Assembly: GCA_002102555.1 (NCBI GenBank)
Contig: MCFL01000049.1
Span: 1 to 64,000 of the forward strand
Direction: 5' to 3'
Length of the DNA: 64,000 nucleotides
Origin: Catenaria anguillulae PL171
Taxonomy: Eukaryota > Blastocladiomycota > Blastocladiomycetes > Blastocladiales > Catenariaceae
The position numbers and the translations under genes were made by a program. Below are positions 1-12,125 of this stretch, one piece after another. Numbering within the stretch: position 1 is the first letter of the stretch; each line of letters opens with the position of its first letter. The notes below the pieces were generated by a model that was not told where the DNA came from, searched no databases, and saw only the letters and a program-made list of their open reading frames with translations.

Positions 1-303
1 GCTCCTTCCGTGTTCCCACCACGATTCTGGAAATGTCGGTGTTGCGCGCACCAGTCATTGCTGGGACCAGTCCGTGATGTTGTCATCCTGACCATGAGGA
101 TTGCACACTGGCAGCGGTATTCTGGCTTCATGAATTGCACGTGGGCAACCTTGGTTCCATGCATGGGTGGCCCATTATTTGCCTTTCCGAGGAGGCGGTA
201 ACAACAAGCGATCACAACGAGTCAGACAAGTGCTCAAAACAAGTCTATTCTGGTGATGTAAATCAGTCTGCGCGTCATCAATATACTATCCTGCAGCTCC
301 GGT
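1..303. other. No gene seen at the left window edge
   Basis: Only short open frames without recognisable features are present. The region lies downstream of the minus-strand repeat-protein gene and would hold its 3' untranslated sequence. Confidence 0.5.
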
Positions 304-1983
304 TCACGATCCACGATCCTCTTCTACATCGTCCTTCCAAGGCACTGTTCCCTGCACCTCCCTCCCATACTCGCGCCACAACCGTCGAATCTCGTCAGTC
401 CACCCGTCCACCCAATACTTTGCCGCCCACTCGAGAATGCTCCCGCGCCACTTGAGTGGCAACCCGCTCACCAACCAAAACTCGACAACAAGCGGCATTC
501 CTTTAGCCACGGCCTGCTCAAGCGCGCGATGCGTATACTTGGTCGCACTCCCGCGATACGTTGCCCACCACTCACACAACAAGTCATACCCCTTTTCGCT
601 TGCGAGATCCATGGCCACCTCGGATTCGTTGAGCGGGTAGCCGCACGTGTCGGCGAGCGTTTGCAGGGCGTCGAATGCGTCGATTTCAGAGTGAGCCGTG
701 GCCGCGAGGTTATCAATGGTATCGTCAGGCAGGTGGAATGGGGTGGCGGATTGCGTGATCCACCAGGTCAGTACGGATGAAAAAGCATTGGCGCGGTTGA
801 CGAGTGAGAGGGCAAGTGAGCGTTTAAAGCATGGGCGAAATTGTGGCGAGTCGATAATGTACACGAACGAGCAAGGGTCGGCCGGAGTTGCCGTGTTGCC
901 CGAGTCGGGCATAGCAAAGTGCGAAGTGAGGAGAGAGTCGAGTAAAAGTTGTTCATTGATGGTTAAATAGTCGAAAGGTCGAGATGAGTCGAATTCGAGT
1001 GCAAGCGTAAAGAGGTGCGGATCCTCCTCGATCCACCAATCAACTCGCATCGGTTGGTTGGACTCGATGCAGAACTGAAGGTAGCTGAACATGAGGTCGG
1101 CAGCTTCGGATCGAGCCGAATGGTGCGGAAGGTAGTCGCGAACCCACCAATGCAGACACTCCATGGGAGCGCCTCCAGAGCGCATTGCTGCTTCCATGAC
1201 CTCAAAAGACACTTGAGACAAGCGCTCATGGTCCGCCTGCCGCGCCAAATCAAACCACCACTCGAGCGCGCGTCGCTTGCCACGATACGTCGCTTCGATC
1301 AATGGACTTGACGGGGCGGTGGGAGTGTTGATCATGCCCAACACCTTGGAAGCACCAAACTTGCCCACGAGCCAGTCGAGCACTTGTAAGTGGGTGTTGA
1401 TAAAGGCGCTCGCGACCGCCGACTGCACTTGACTTGGCGACAGCACATCAGCGACGCTCGGGCATGGGTGCCATGGCTTATCACCACCATATACAGAGTA
1501 GAGAAACGCAAGCCGATCAATCCGATTTGCTGCTGCTGCGGTCGAAAACGTGAAGTATGGCACTGCCGGCGATACGTGAAGCAGCCTTGTGTACACCAAA
1601 TGCAAGAACGTGCGTGGCCATCCGCTGCTGGCACAGATCAGAGCAGTGGCTGAGCACGTTGTGAGGCAATCTGGAACGGGATTTCCGGGGGAAACGAGTG
1701 CTGCATTGCCGGCCGCTGCGCCCAAGTGAAGGGTTGCAAAGATGAGAATAGGCTCGACTAGGTCCCATGGAAGCGATGGCGCCGACAGCGATGATGTTTG
1801 GGCCGCCGACTGACTCTTGTAAGTGGACCCTCTGGTGGGAGAATCAAACGATTCAAGTGCATGTTGTGACATTGCCGAGTCTATTTGGTGCATTGTATGC
1901 AGTTGCAGGCCGCTCGTATTAGGCTTAGGGTTATGGATGGATGTGTCAAAATGAATAGTTTCTTTATCGTGTCGTGCTGCCAC
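304..1983 (-). CDS. Trp-Trp-rich ankyrin-like repeat protein
   Basis: One uninterrupted exon of 559 codons. The N-terminal ~70 residues are Ser/Thr-rich. Next comes an F-box-like helix pair (around LPWDLVEPILIFATLHL), and then helical repeats of about 30 residues carrying the signature L(D/E)WW or VEFWL followed by SGLPLKW. I know such repeats as an expanded ankyrin-like family in Allomyces and Catenaria; that link is from memory, not a search. The likely role is protein-protein interaction, perhaps substrate recognition for a ubiquitin ligase, but this is inference. The first Met is at 1983, with in-frame alternatives about 30 and 38 codons downstream, so the start is uncertain. A decayed relative lies directly upstream. 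Confidence 0.75.
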   Translation of the reverse strand: MAARHDKETIHFDTSIHNPKPNTSGLQLHTMHQIDSAMSQHALESFDSPTRGSTYKSQSAAQTSSLSAPSLPWDLVEPILIFATLHLGAAAGNAALVSPGNPVPDCLTTCSATALICASSGWPRTFLHLVYTRLLHVSPAVPYFTFSTAAAANRIDRLAFLYSVYGGDKPWHPCPSVADVLSPSQVQSAVASAFINTHLQVLDWLVGKFGASKVLGMINTPTAPSSPLIEATYRGKRRALEWWFDLARQADHERLSQVSFEVMEAAMRSGGAPMECLHWWVRDYLPHHSARSEAADLMFSYLQFCIESNQPMRVDWWIEEDPHLFTLALEFDSSRPFDYLTINEQLLLDSLLTSHFAMPDSGNTATPADPCSFVYIIDSPQFRPCFKRSLALSLVNRANAFSSVLTWWITQSATPFHLPDDTIDNLAATAHSEIDAFDALQTLADTCGYPLNESEVAMDLASEKGYDLLCEWWATYRGSATKYTHRALEQAVAKGMPLVVEFWLVSGLPLKWRGSILEWAAKYWVDGWTDEIRRLWREYGREVQGTVPWKDDVEEDRGS

Positions 1984-2095
1984 ATGAGGGCGGTCACTGC
2001 AATCTTCTCGGCGATATGTTATGGACCACAGCCGACAAAGGTACCGTCATTGAAGCCGGAGAAGGCAACAAGCGTATGTACTCGGACTGGGCTGG

Positions 2096-2836
2096 TCAAT
2101 CAACGTCCGACCCGTCATCGTCATCATCGCCGCCATCATCCTCTTCCCATGGCTCTGTCCCCTCGCGCCATACTTGATCCACAACGCACGCACATGCTCC
2201 ACCCGCACCGGATTCCCTGGGACACTGGCCCTCACCAAGATTCTCCCGCGCCATTTCAACGGCAACCCGCTCTTGAGCCAAAATTCACCAACACGCCCCG
2301 AGCGCAACATGCGAATACTTGATCTTGCCGCCACGAATCCACACCCACTGACTGCACACGTCTGCGAATCCCCTGGCACTTGCCAAACTCACGGCCACCT
2401 CCGACTCTTCATGTGCGCGCAGCAGCCCTGCCGCATACAAGTGGGGGGGGGGGGCGTGAAACGCGTCGGCGTCCGAGTGGCCCGGCACGGCCAACTGATC
2501 CAAAGCGCACTCACGCGACGCCCACGTGTCGGGCGAGCCGTTTGTCCACCATGGAATGGCAGCAAGGTGTTGGCTTGTGCGGTTGACGAGCGCGTGGGCG
2601 AGCTCGAGGTTGAAGCGTGGGCAAAAGTGGCGCGACTGCACAATGCAGGCGAACGAGTACGTTCGAGAGAAGTAGGATCCATGGATGAAGGCAAAGCGGA
2701 CGCCGAGCACGGTAGCAAGCAGCGCGTGTTCATTGGGTGTCAGGTTGTTGGGCGAGTCGAGGAATTCGGGCTCAAGTGCGAGCTGGAAGAGGTGCGAGTC
2801 GTTGTTGATCCACCACAAGCAACACGTCCAGGTGGT
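2096..2836 (-). pseudogene. Truncated, frame-broken relative of the adjacent Trp-Trp repeat protein
   Basis: The minus strand matches the C-terminal ~250 residues of the neighbouring gene (304-1983) piece by piece. WWINNDSHLF pairs with WWIEEDPHLF, EVAVSLASARGF with EVAMDLASEKGY, and EFWLKSGLPLKWRG with EFWLVSGLPLKWRG. There is no start codon: an in-frame stop lies at 2837-2839 and the N-terminal ~310 residues are missing. About eight residues plus the frame are lost near 2300, and a further frame change lies near 2170. A run of 12 G (2443-2454) falls inside it. This looks like a tandem duplicate that was truncated and decayed. Some of the frame changes could be assembly error, but the missing 5' part cannot. 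Confidence 0.65.
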
Positions 2837-3350
2837 TTAGTTAAACAAAACTTCCCTTGCGTCTGACTTGCGGCGACGACCGCGCCATGTATACTCTGTC
2901 AAGGAACGCTGTATCGGGCTCGATCTGTTTAAATACCATCCACCCGAGCACATCGGCAAAAATGTCGTGGAAACGCACCGTATACTCGACATTGGCCGGC
3001 AAGCGCTTGTGGGCTGAATTTTTGTGCGGGCATGTGAAGATCATTGCATGGACACAAGCAACCAAGATGTATTCATGTTCAGCGTTCGAGCAAATAGCTG
3101 GGGTCAGGCACAGATGATGAGCAAGGAAACGAATAAGGCAAGGCATCGGCAAAGGAAACGAGCCAAATAAAAAACGAGGCACAGAGGCACAAACGAGCGC
3201 TCACATCAACAACAAACACACGTCAAGACACACACATAAGGAGGATGAATAAATAACCGAATGGACATGATCGCAACCAGGCCGAAAAACGCGGCCCACA
3301 GCGAATCGAAACGGGAATGAAGACAATGACGAGGAGAGCAGACGTCAAGA
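2837..3350. other. Intergenic, no gene seen
   Basis: About 510 bases between the decayed repeat gene and the cytochrome c peroxidase stop codon. A minus-strand open frame (2841-3182) has no recognisable domain and unlikely composition. The A-rich 3130-3250 part is probably the peroxidase 3' flank. Confidence 0.5.
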
Positions 3351-4756
3351 TTAGAGAATGATGGTCTCGGACGACTCGGGGAACTTGACGCCGAGTTCGA
3401 GCAGCTTCTTGAATGCGTCAGAGAAGGCCGAGAAGAAGGCAGCCTCGTCCTTGGCAAACTCCTTGGTGTACTTGTAGAAGTACCGGTCGTTGTACATTTC
3501 TGGTCATGTGAACAAAAAAAAAATCAAAAGATTTGCGCGTCAGTGAGATTGGACGAGCAATGAAAAAGAGGGGAAAACCGAATCGTACCCATGTCAGTTG
3601 GCAACATCATCAAGGACCGGGTCTTCTTGTCCTCGTACTGCAAGGGCCCGTCCCATTGCTTCTTGACCCACGTCTCGCTCAACAGCAACTTGAAGTAATC
3701 GTTGGTAAGCATGGTGGGTGAGAACGTCCAAGGGCCCTTGTACCCGGACCGATCCGTGTGACACCGGCCCAGAGCGTGGGCGCCCATGAGCGCGACAATC
3801 TCGCGGTCGTCAAACCCCATGCGGTTGAACACTTCGCGAATGTGCTTGCGTTCCTTTGACGCGTCAGGCAAGCGGCCCACGGGCGGGCAGGCTTCGGCCG
3901 AGGGGGCATCGGACCGGCCAGAGCGCCAAGGCACAGAGGGGCCACCCATTTCCTTGATGGCAACCACACCCGCAAGCGTCCACAGGTCGGCGTACGAGAT
4001 GTCGGGGAAGCGCCGCTTGATGGGTTCAAGGAGGTCGCGGGCAAGGTTGAGGCCATTGTTGGCGCCGTCCGAGGATTCGGCTATTATTATTTAGTGCAAG
4101 TTGGTGGAATTTGTGCGTCAGTTTGGCTGAGCCACGGGACCAAGGAAATAGCACGAGGAAAAGTTGGAAACGTACGGTGGTAGCGCATGGTGGCGCCGTT
4201 CGACCCGCCAGACCCGTCGTGCTTGGAATACGTGCCGGACGCGTGCCAGGCCAGGCGGACAAAGAGTGGGCCGTACGAACCGTCGTCATAGTCTGGGTTG
4301 GATTCCAGCACATCGGCAATGGCGGCGGCAACCTTGTGGTAGTTGAGCGGCTCCTTGGGCTTTGGGACGGCGTGTTGGACGGCATCGGAAATGGCGTGCT
4401 GCTTGTCCTTGAGGTCCTCCTTGATTTCGGACCACGAGTGTTGCGTCTGTGAGAGGGGTGCCGAGACAAGGTTGTGAGCCGAGTGGCGAGACGTGGCCAG
4501 AGTGTTGTGTGTGTCGTGACGTGGGTCCAGTGGTTGAGTTGTGTTGTGTTTGAGTGGCGTCACGCAGGAATAGACGTACAGTGTAGTAGTAGCCGCCAGC
4601 GCCCGCAGCGAGCAAGGCAAGCGAGATGGGAACGAGCTTGGACGAGCCCGACTTTGCGGCTTCGGTGGCGAGCGTACGGCGCGAGGAGCGCGTGGCCGCC
4701 GGGAGGGCAGAGCGGGTGGCGGCCGCAGCCGAGCGGAGAACAGAGCGAGCAAACAT
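3351..4756 (-). CDS. CCP1: Mitochondrial cytochrome c peroxidase
   Basis: Haem peroxidase of the intermembrane space that reduces H2O2 with electrons from cytochrome c. Four exons (4756-4580, 4446-4176, 4080-3589, 3499-3351) join to 362 residues, against 361 in yeast. All three introns are GT-AG and every junction keeps the frame. The N-terminus is Arg/Ala-rich ([20 protein letters not shown]) and is followed by a hydrophobic stretch ending GGYYYT, as in membrane-anchored precursors. Catalytic residues are in place: distal Arg123, Trp126 and His127 ([12 protein letters not shown]), proximal His251 (GAHALGRCH), the radical-site Trp267 (YKGPWTFSP) and the buried Asp of MLPTD. An active enzyme is expected. 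A TATA-like CATAAAAG lies about 150 bases upstream. Confidence 0.96.
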
Positions 4757-6099
4757 GATGATTTGATTGGCGGGCGGTTGGTCCAAGATACCAGTTGCTT
4801 GGGTGATCTAGAGAGATGTCGAGTGCAAAGCGATACAGGGCAATTGAGTCGGGGACGAGCAGCTGCAGTGGGCGATTGGAAGGAGAGGGCCGGGGCGGCG
4901 GCTGGCTTTTATGGATTTGCTGCTCTTGTGGCCGTTGACGGATGGCGAGCAGGTTGGAAGCGTTTGCGTGCGTTGCACGGCATGCCAGTGTGTCGTGTGT
5001 CGTGTCTCTCGCTCGCACTCGCAACCTCTTTGGATCGGCAATGCCATCGGCTCAGGCACCGCGATCTGCGATCTGCCTACCGACACTTGAAGACCACGGC
5101 TCAACGGCCATGGAGAAACCTATGTAAGCTGACGTTGGTCGCGTAAGCTTGGGCTAAATTTGTATCCCGTACACCATGCTGACAGACAAAATGATACATA
5201 GCTTGGCATACCACAGTAACTATACAGTGAATGACTCCCTCGGAGCGTCGCGCAGTGTCGACCAAGTTTGCATCCTGAGCCGCAGTAAATTTGTGCATTA
5301 CATAAATCTGTTTTCGATCGTCGGCTCAACTTTCGCACTCGCCGTCTCAAATCTTAAGCAACCGTCAAAGTCATTCGCCCGACCAACTTTGAATTGGCGG
5401 CCAAAGACTGCATTGATAAATATCGATAGCCATTGCCGCTTAAGTCCATCCTAAGCCAGACTCAGAGCCAGCCTCTTCCCAGGCATTCACGCATGGTGCT
5501 TGCCACGGTGGAACTGCACTGCCATGATCAGATGCTGATCGTCATGGCCAATCGACACACAAGGTCGTGGTGTGTCAGCCACCGTTGGCCGTGATCGAAG
5601 CAGCACCTGATGGAGGCGCTGCGGGCGCGGGGGTCACATTCATCTGTTTCTCACCAGTCCGTGTCTACGTAGTGCTCATGGCCATATCTGGGTCTTTCTC
5701 TCTCATGCTCGGTTCCGCTTTGCCTTGACTTGGCCAAGCCTCCATTGCGACGTACACCCACGACCATACTACGCAAGGTGCTCCATCCGTCCTTCTCCGT
5801 CCGACGGCAATCCCAATCCATCGAGCTCAGGCTCATCCTCAGCTGCCCCAGCACATCTCATCCGAGTCCACCTCCATCCTTGACGCCCACCACCCATCAC
5901 CCACCGCACCGGCCGTTTGGTTTTGGCAGTCGGTACGTCCTGTGAGTAGTGAGTGAGTGCTGCTGTGACATTGTGACTGACCAGAGACGGAATGAATGAC
6001 AGTGTCTCGCAGAGCCAACTTGTCCGTGAGCTCGAGTCCACATAGAGTGTCTCGCAGCCCGAGCCCGTGGGTCCATTCAGACTTGGAACCGAAAGCAGC
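4757..6099. other. Intergenic, divergent promoter region
   Basis: About 1.3 kb between the divergent CCP1 and PX-RhoGAP genes, with no convincing gene. A TATA-like CATAAAAG (minus strand, 4906-4913) sits about 150 bases before the CCP1 start. A possible 5' UTR intron donor (GTACGT near 5934) precedes the RhoGAP start. Small open frames here have no family resemblance. Confidence 0.45.
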
Positions 6100-9000
6100 A
6101 TGAGCATGAGCATGAGCATGGAGGCAGCCACGCTCAAGCAGCAAAACGACCAGCTGTGGCGATTGGTGGAGCGCCAGCGCCATGTCATCTTTTCGCTCCG
6201 CGAAGACTTGGAGCGGCTGCTGGTGGAGCGGGAGGCTCTCTTGAACCAGCACCACTCTCATTCCCTGGCCCGCTCCAATTCTTCATCCGCCAACGCCAAC
6301 GCCAACGCCAATCCCAGTGACTCATCCCAACTGGCTCTGGCTCAAGCTCAAGGTCAAGCGCAGTCGCACTCGCACTCGCAGTCGCTGGCCCCCTCGGCCC
6401 CTCCCTCGGCCAACTATGCCCAGTCCCAGCACTCCAACTCGCCCACGCCGCCCGGAACCCCAAGACTCAATCCCACCGCCCCGGCCGCACCACCAGCAGG
6501 AACCGTTTCCGTTTCCGTTTCCGGTCCTTCTGCTGCTCCGACGAGCACCGCCACTGTCGCCAGTCCTGCAACATCGTCCATTCCACGGTCCGCCCCCAAC
6601 TCGCCTACCCCGACCCCGGCTCAACCTCCTTCGTCGGCAAACGTCATGACACCCCTGACGCAGCCTTCCCCCTCCATGGCCGCTGCTCCTGCTCCTGCTC
6701 CCATTGTTCCGGCTCCTCAACTCCCACCGCGCCGCCCCCAAACCACCCCGCCGACACAATCCCAACTCGCACGCTTGCGTTCATCGCTCCATCTTCTCTC
6801 GCTCCCGGTCGTTGGCTCGTTTGTCCGGCCCAACGCCAAGGGCAAGGATGTTTTGCACTTTGTGATTGCCGTGCGCCTGGCTGAGCCAGGGTCCACCCCC
6901 GGTGTCCCCGCAGCGAGCCACCAAGAACTGTGGTGGATTGCCAAAACCTATGCCGACCTGTCTGGACTCGAATCCAAGGCGCGCTCAGCCCACAAGCAGT
7001 ACCCACAAATGGCCACGGTCCACAAGTTACCCGAAAAGTCCTTCTTCACGCCCGCCAGCTCGTCGTCGTCGACATCTTCGTCGAGCTCGAGCGCCGCAAA
7101 GGAAATGCAACGCGCAGACGCCCGCAGGTACGCCGTCGAGGCGTTTCTCGTCCAGCTCTTGGCCGTTGTGTGCGAGAGTCCCTTTGGCCCGCTCACCCAG
7201 CAGTTGGTGGATTTGGTGGCATCGGATTTGCACGACCCGACAACCACCGTGTTTTCGCCCGAGGCCGCGCCCGTGAGTGGCGCCAATGCAGGGGCCGTGG
7301 GTGTTGAAGGGATCGCCACGCCGTCGTCGGCGCTGGCACCCGGTGGCAGTGATGAAAAGGGTTTCGGCCAGGGCCTGTTTGGCCAGGATGGTGGAATCGG
7401 GCGATTGTTCAAGAAATCGTCCAACAACCCAATTGGCAAATCCACAGGTGCGGCGGTTTCCACGCCTGCTTCGGCACGGCCCAACGGCGTTTCACCCGCC
7501 GGCGGCAATTCGGGCCGCAATCGTGTGTTTGGGACTCCGCTCGAAATGGCCATTGCCGTGTCGCGCATCAAGGAGGGGGTCGAGTTGCCTGCGGTCGTGT
7601 ACCGCTGTATCGAGTACTTGGACGCTCAGAATGCCAGCAATGAAGAGGGCATTTATCGATTGAGTGGCAGTTCGGCCACCATTCGTGCGCTCAAGGACCG
7701 ATTCAATAACGGTTTGTCATGCCGTACTTCTTCCCTTGCCATTCTTTTTCATGTTTTCTCACCTTTTTTTTTTCTCCTTCCGTATCTTGTTTAGATGGCG
7801 ACTACGACCTCATTCACTCTGGCGAGTACATTGACGTCCACGCGGTTGCGGGCCTACTCAAGCTCTTTTTCCGCGAACTGCCCGGATCCATCCTCACCGA
7901 ACAATACCACCCGTACTTTATGGCCCTACAAGAAGTCACCAACGTCGACAAGCGCATCTCTGAACTGCGCTTGCTCGTCAACATGCTCCCACTCGCAAAC
8001 TACACCGTGCTACGTGCCCTAATTGCCCACTTGGTCTCTGTCGTGTCCAATGCAGACAGGAACAAGATGACGGTGCGCAACATTGGCATTGTGTTTGCAC
8101 CCACGCTCGGGATTCCAGCAGGCGTGTTTTCGCTCATGCTGCTCGAGTTTGGTGCTGTGTTCGATGTGGACACGGGCCGCGGGCGCCCGCAACCTCCGAC
8201 GGCCGCCGCAACATTTGGCGAGTCGAGCGTGTCCATGGACAGCACCGCCAGTAGTGAGTCCATGGTGGATGCCCCGGCTCCGTCGTCGGCGGACGCAAAG
8301 GAACGCCGCAAGCAGCGCCGCAGTACACGCATGTACGAGTCGGGCGAGCCGCAAGTGACGGTCGATGCACAAGCGATGCCGGCCATGCCTGCTGGGTATG
8401 CCCACCAAGGACATTCACAGCATCAAGCCGCCGCCGCAACTGCGCCTGCGGCCGAGGCGGACGCGCGTCGCCGCGAATCCATGGACGAGATTGTGGATCT
8501 TGTTGGCGAGTACGTTGGCGTCGACACGTCGCAAGACTCGATTTCCCCTCGTGCTTCCGTCACGATTCCTGCCACGGCGTCGTCGTCGGGCATTCACGTG
8601 GAAGATCATGCCGGCGGCAGTGAAGTGGGCGACCACGTTGGCGACTTGCATCGCACGCCCTCGAACGCCAGTACACACACGCCTGCAACGGGCCGCCGGT
8701 CTCTGCTGCGCAACTCGCTGCTCTACTCCAACACTGCCCCCGAAGCGCTACTCAACCTGGAACGGTCGCTGACGCCCGTGACGAGCGACGCGCACGAATC
8801 CGCGGCCGTCGCACAAGCCGTCGAGGCCGATCCGCTCATGGCCACGGCGTCTGCCGACGCAGAGTACGAGCGCGTGGCACGCGCACAGCACCGCGTATCG
8901 CAGGCGTACCTCAACTATTACGCAGGCGACTCGGAGACGGCCGCCACCTTGCAGTACATGCAGTTTACTGAAGACTCGCCCGGCGTGGCGCGCATTCCGA

Positions 9001-9623
9001 CGCCAAAGTCGCATTTGAACAAGTTTGGCGTGCCGCTCACGGGCATGGTCGGGTATGGCGGCGACGCAGGCGGCGCAATCCAGCAGCAACCGCAAGCCGC
9101 TACGGGCGTGCCGATGCGGTCCGTGATTGGCTCGCTCGGCCGTGCACGGTCCGACTCGAATTCGTCAACCAACGCCACGGTGCACTTGCGCCAAGAGCTC
9201 ATGGGGTCCCAAGGATCTGCGCCTTCGACGCCAACATCCGAGGTGATTCCGCCCACACGCGGCGCATCGTCGCGCGCGGCCAAGCGCGAGTCGGTCTACC
9301 TCCCGCACCATTACGGGGCGTCGCCGTCGTCGTCGTCGGCTGGCCAGCACTTGGGCACGTCACCATTGTCGCAGGCCATGTATTTGCAACAACAGCAGCC
9401 CGCCTCGGCAGTAGGAAGCTTGTCGCCCGGCCAGGTACCGCCCTTGTCGCCGCGCGCAATGCAGGCGGCCGAGGCCAATTTGCAAGCCCTGCTGCGCACC
9501 GACAAGGAGACATTGTCGAGGGAATTGTCCAACATGGATCCGTCCCAGTTGGCGCAGTTGCAGGCATTGCTTGTTGAGCGGTCGGCTGGTGGTGCGCCAG
9601 GATCTTTGGGCCGGTCGGCGTAA
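6100..9623 (+). CDS. PX and RhoGAP domain protein (Bem3-like, without PH)
   Basis: GTPase-activating protein for a Rho/Cdc42-type GTPase, probably acting in polarity at phosphoinositide membranes. Two exons (6100-7711, 7795-9623) encode 1146 residues. An N-terminal coiled coil (residues 5-50) is followed by a long Pro/Ser/Ala-rich linker, a PX-like domain (about 230-375, core LPVVGSFVRP to VESPFGPL) and a RhoGAP domain (about 480-665). The arginine finger is in EGIYRLSGS (Arg520), and the later KMTVRNIGIVFAPTL block is intact. The C-terminal ~480 residues are low complexity. Yeast Bem3 has PX-PH-RhoGAP; the ~100 residues between PX and RhoGAP here look disordered, so PH seems absent. I took the first ATG of the MSMSMSM run as the start. 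Confidence 0.9.
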
Positions 9624-10435
9624 TCTTGGATCTTGTTGACCAAGTCGGTGGACTGGATTCATGCGACTCTGAGGTCATGGATGTTTTCTTTGTTTTTCGC
9701 TCCCAAGTTTCTTCGTTTGCTCAGGTGTGCGCCAACATCGGCTTCCACGTTCTTCTCTATTTTTTTCTTTGACATTCATACACACTTCCCCGGATCCCCA
9801 TTTTCGTGTCTCGTTCGCTCTCTGGGCTCGGTCTCGCCCTTTCTTTTCTTCTTGTTCGTTTTCTTAGAATGAGTTGTTTTGCAGCAATCCGCACTTGCTC
9901 TTCGTTGCTCAACTTGTGTTTTTCTCTCTCGCTTGTGTGCTATGAAATATACACTGCCTGATCCTGAACTCCTGCATCCCAGTCCGAAGAAGTGCGTCCT
10001 ACCAACCTTGACCTTGCTTGTTTGCTGGCTCATGTGCGCCCATCCCTGCCAGGAACTGCTGCGCGCTCCAATCGGCAGCCTTTGCACCGAGCTTTTGTCA
10101 TCATCATGACATACTATTGCAAGCGCCAAGTTGAGAATCGAGTTGCGCCGCAATGTGAGACGTGCGGTCGCTGCTTGCTTTTGGATAGACGGAGGAAGAG
10201 CGGGCGGGTGCAGGAGACTCCGGATCGCGCGCGTCGGAACCTCGGGTCATACATCCATCGTTCCCACGATGCTGTCCGTCCCGGCCTCCTGTCTTTTGCG
10301 TCTCATCACCTAAGAAATGAATAAAATTGGATGGACGGACGCATTTGAGTTCAATGTACATTGCAAAAAAAAAGACGCTACAACTGACCGTAGATCAACT
10401 TGCCTAGTTCCCGACCCTGGTAGACCTTTTTCACT
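9624..10435. other. Intergenic, no gene seen
   Basis: Pyrimidine-rich 3' flank of the RhoGAP gene (9660-9870), followed by the upstream region of the AA11-like gene. No domain or RNA gene was recognised. Confidence 0.45.
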
Positions 10436-11651
10436 ATGACGATCACGACGAAATTCATGCGACCGTCGAGGCGACTGGCAAGCGGCCGCCCGCTCCTGGT
10501 CCTCACGCTCGTCAACCTCCTCGTCCTCTCCTCCATTGTGTCAGTCAAATCACACATGATGATGACCTCCCCCGCGCCGCGGCAAGCCCGCAACAATCCC
10601 GGGCCCAACGGAGAAATTGACTACAATGGAACTTCGCCGCTCGGCGTGTTCCCATGCAAGGGCTTTGCGCGCCAGCAATCTGTCCTGACTGTGGCCGCGG
10701 GCGAATCCATTCCAATCACGATTGCGGGCGGCGCACCACATGATGGCGGCCATTGCCAGTTTGCGCTTTCTTACGACGACCAAACATTTGTCGTTATTGA
10801 CACAATCATTCGCGAGTGTGTGAGGAGGTCCAATCCGTTTTTCACTACAGTGACGGTGCCAGCAGGGGCACCGGCAGGGAATGCGACGCTTGCTTGGACT
10901 TGGGTACATGTTTTCGAGTGTTTCACGAGGAACCAGGTTTCGGCACGGCGCTAAACACTGTGGTTATAGATCAACGCAATCGGAAATCGTGAGTATTACA
11001 TGGTAATGCACCAACACTTGCAAGCATCATGGAATTGAATACGCAAAGACTGACCTGTCAAACATCCCGTTGTTGTAGTCATGTGCGGATATCACAATCA
11101 CAAACCCTTCACCCACATCTGAGCTCGTCGGCCCCGCATTGCTCGTTGCACACTTGCCTGGATTCACCGAATTTTCTTTTCCCGAGTTTGGAGGAAATGA
11201 ACCTGATAGGCGTGAGCTCTTTGATCGCCGTCCATTGGTGACCGTGCGAGCCGCCACAGGAACGGGGCCATTGACGACCACTACTGGGACCGCGGGCGGT
11301 CCATCGACCAGTTCAACAAGCTCAACGCCATCTCCCACACCATCTGCATCGATTACGCCGGTCCCTACAGTCACATCTACACCTTCAATCACGAGCACGA
11401 CTCGGGCCACTGTGTCTTCAATCCCAAGTTCCACGTCGGTGGACACGGTTCCCACGGCCACACCAACGACCACCGTCGAATGTCGACGCGGGGAGTACAC
11501 GTGCGTCCAGGGCGAGCCCGAAGTCTATCTGCAATGCGTGTTTGACCGCTGGATGCGTCGGCCAACGGCACCAGGCACCGTGTGTGCAGAGCGCACTACG
11601 TCCAGAGGAAGATCAATTGTACTGGTGCATGCACCAAAACAGTCGGCCTAA
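10436..11651 (+). CDS. Secreted AA11-like lytic polysaccharide monooxygenase with C-terminal chitin-binding-like module
   Basis: Copper enzyme expected to cleave crystalline chitin oxidatively outside the cell. Three exons (10436-10903, 10970-11002, 11079-11651) encode 357 residues. The signal peptide ends just before His40, so mature HMMMTSPAPRQ starts with the copper-brace histidine. The second brace histidine is in GGAPHDGGHCQFALSYD, and the axial-site tyrosine is in the tiny 33-base second exon (INAIGNREYYM), continuing SCADITIT after splicing. A Ser/Thr-rich linker leads to a four-Cys module (CRRGEYTC, YLQC, GTVC) resembling CBM19. The gene points tail-to-tail at a paralogue at 12126-13312, and the pair shares its first intron position. 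AA11 assignment rests on motif order. Activity is inferred. Confidence 0.85.
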
Positions 11652-12125
11652 ACTCAGTTGACTGAGTTCTCGTTGCGTCATCTCATTCCAAGTGGCATCT
11701 TTTCTACCCTTCCACCGCCAACAATTGATGTGTTTACTGGTGGCCTTTTCAACCTCGTTCCCACGACGAGCTCCATTTGCCTTTCCATTGTCCAACTCGC
11801 AATGCTCTACTTTCATTGACGTTTGTGAACATTATTTTCTTGTCCCATCCACTCATCTCTCTTTCTCGTCGAGGCCTTGTTCCAATTCAACTGATTCTGG
11901 CTCTCTCGTCACTAAACTCATCTGACTCCTCTGGCACTCTCGAAAAGCAAAAATACACTTGTCGACTCGTCTTTGTTCAACCCCAAAACCACATGCATGC
12001 ATTTGGGACAAGATACAACGGACATGCAGGACATGACAGACAGAGTACAGACAGAGGGAGAACAGGAATACAAGTATACGGTTTCAAACAACAAAGGGAC
12101 CCATCGACTGCCGCGTCCAACAGAC
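11652..12125. other. Intergenic between convergent LPMO genes
   Basis: 474 bases between two converging 3' ends. It should contain both polyadenylation regions. No gene was seen. Confidence 0.5.

Noticed and set aside
2841-3182. 113-codon minus-strand open frame
   Set aside because: No similarity to the repeat family on either side and no recognisable motif. Probably chance.
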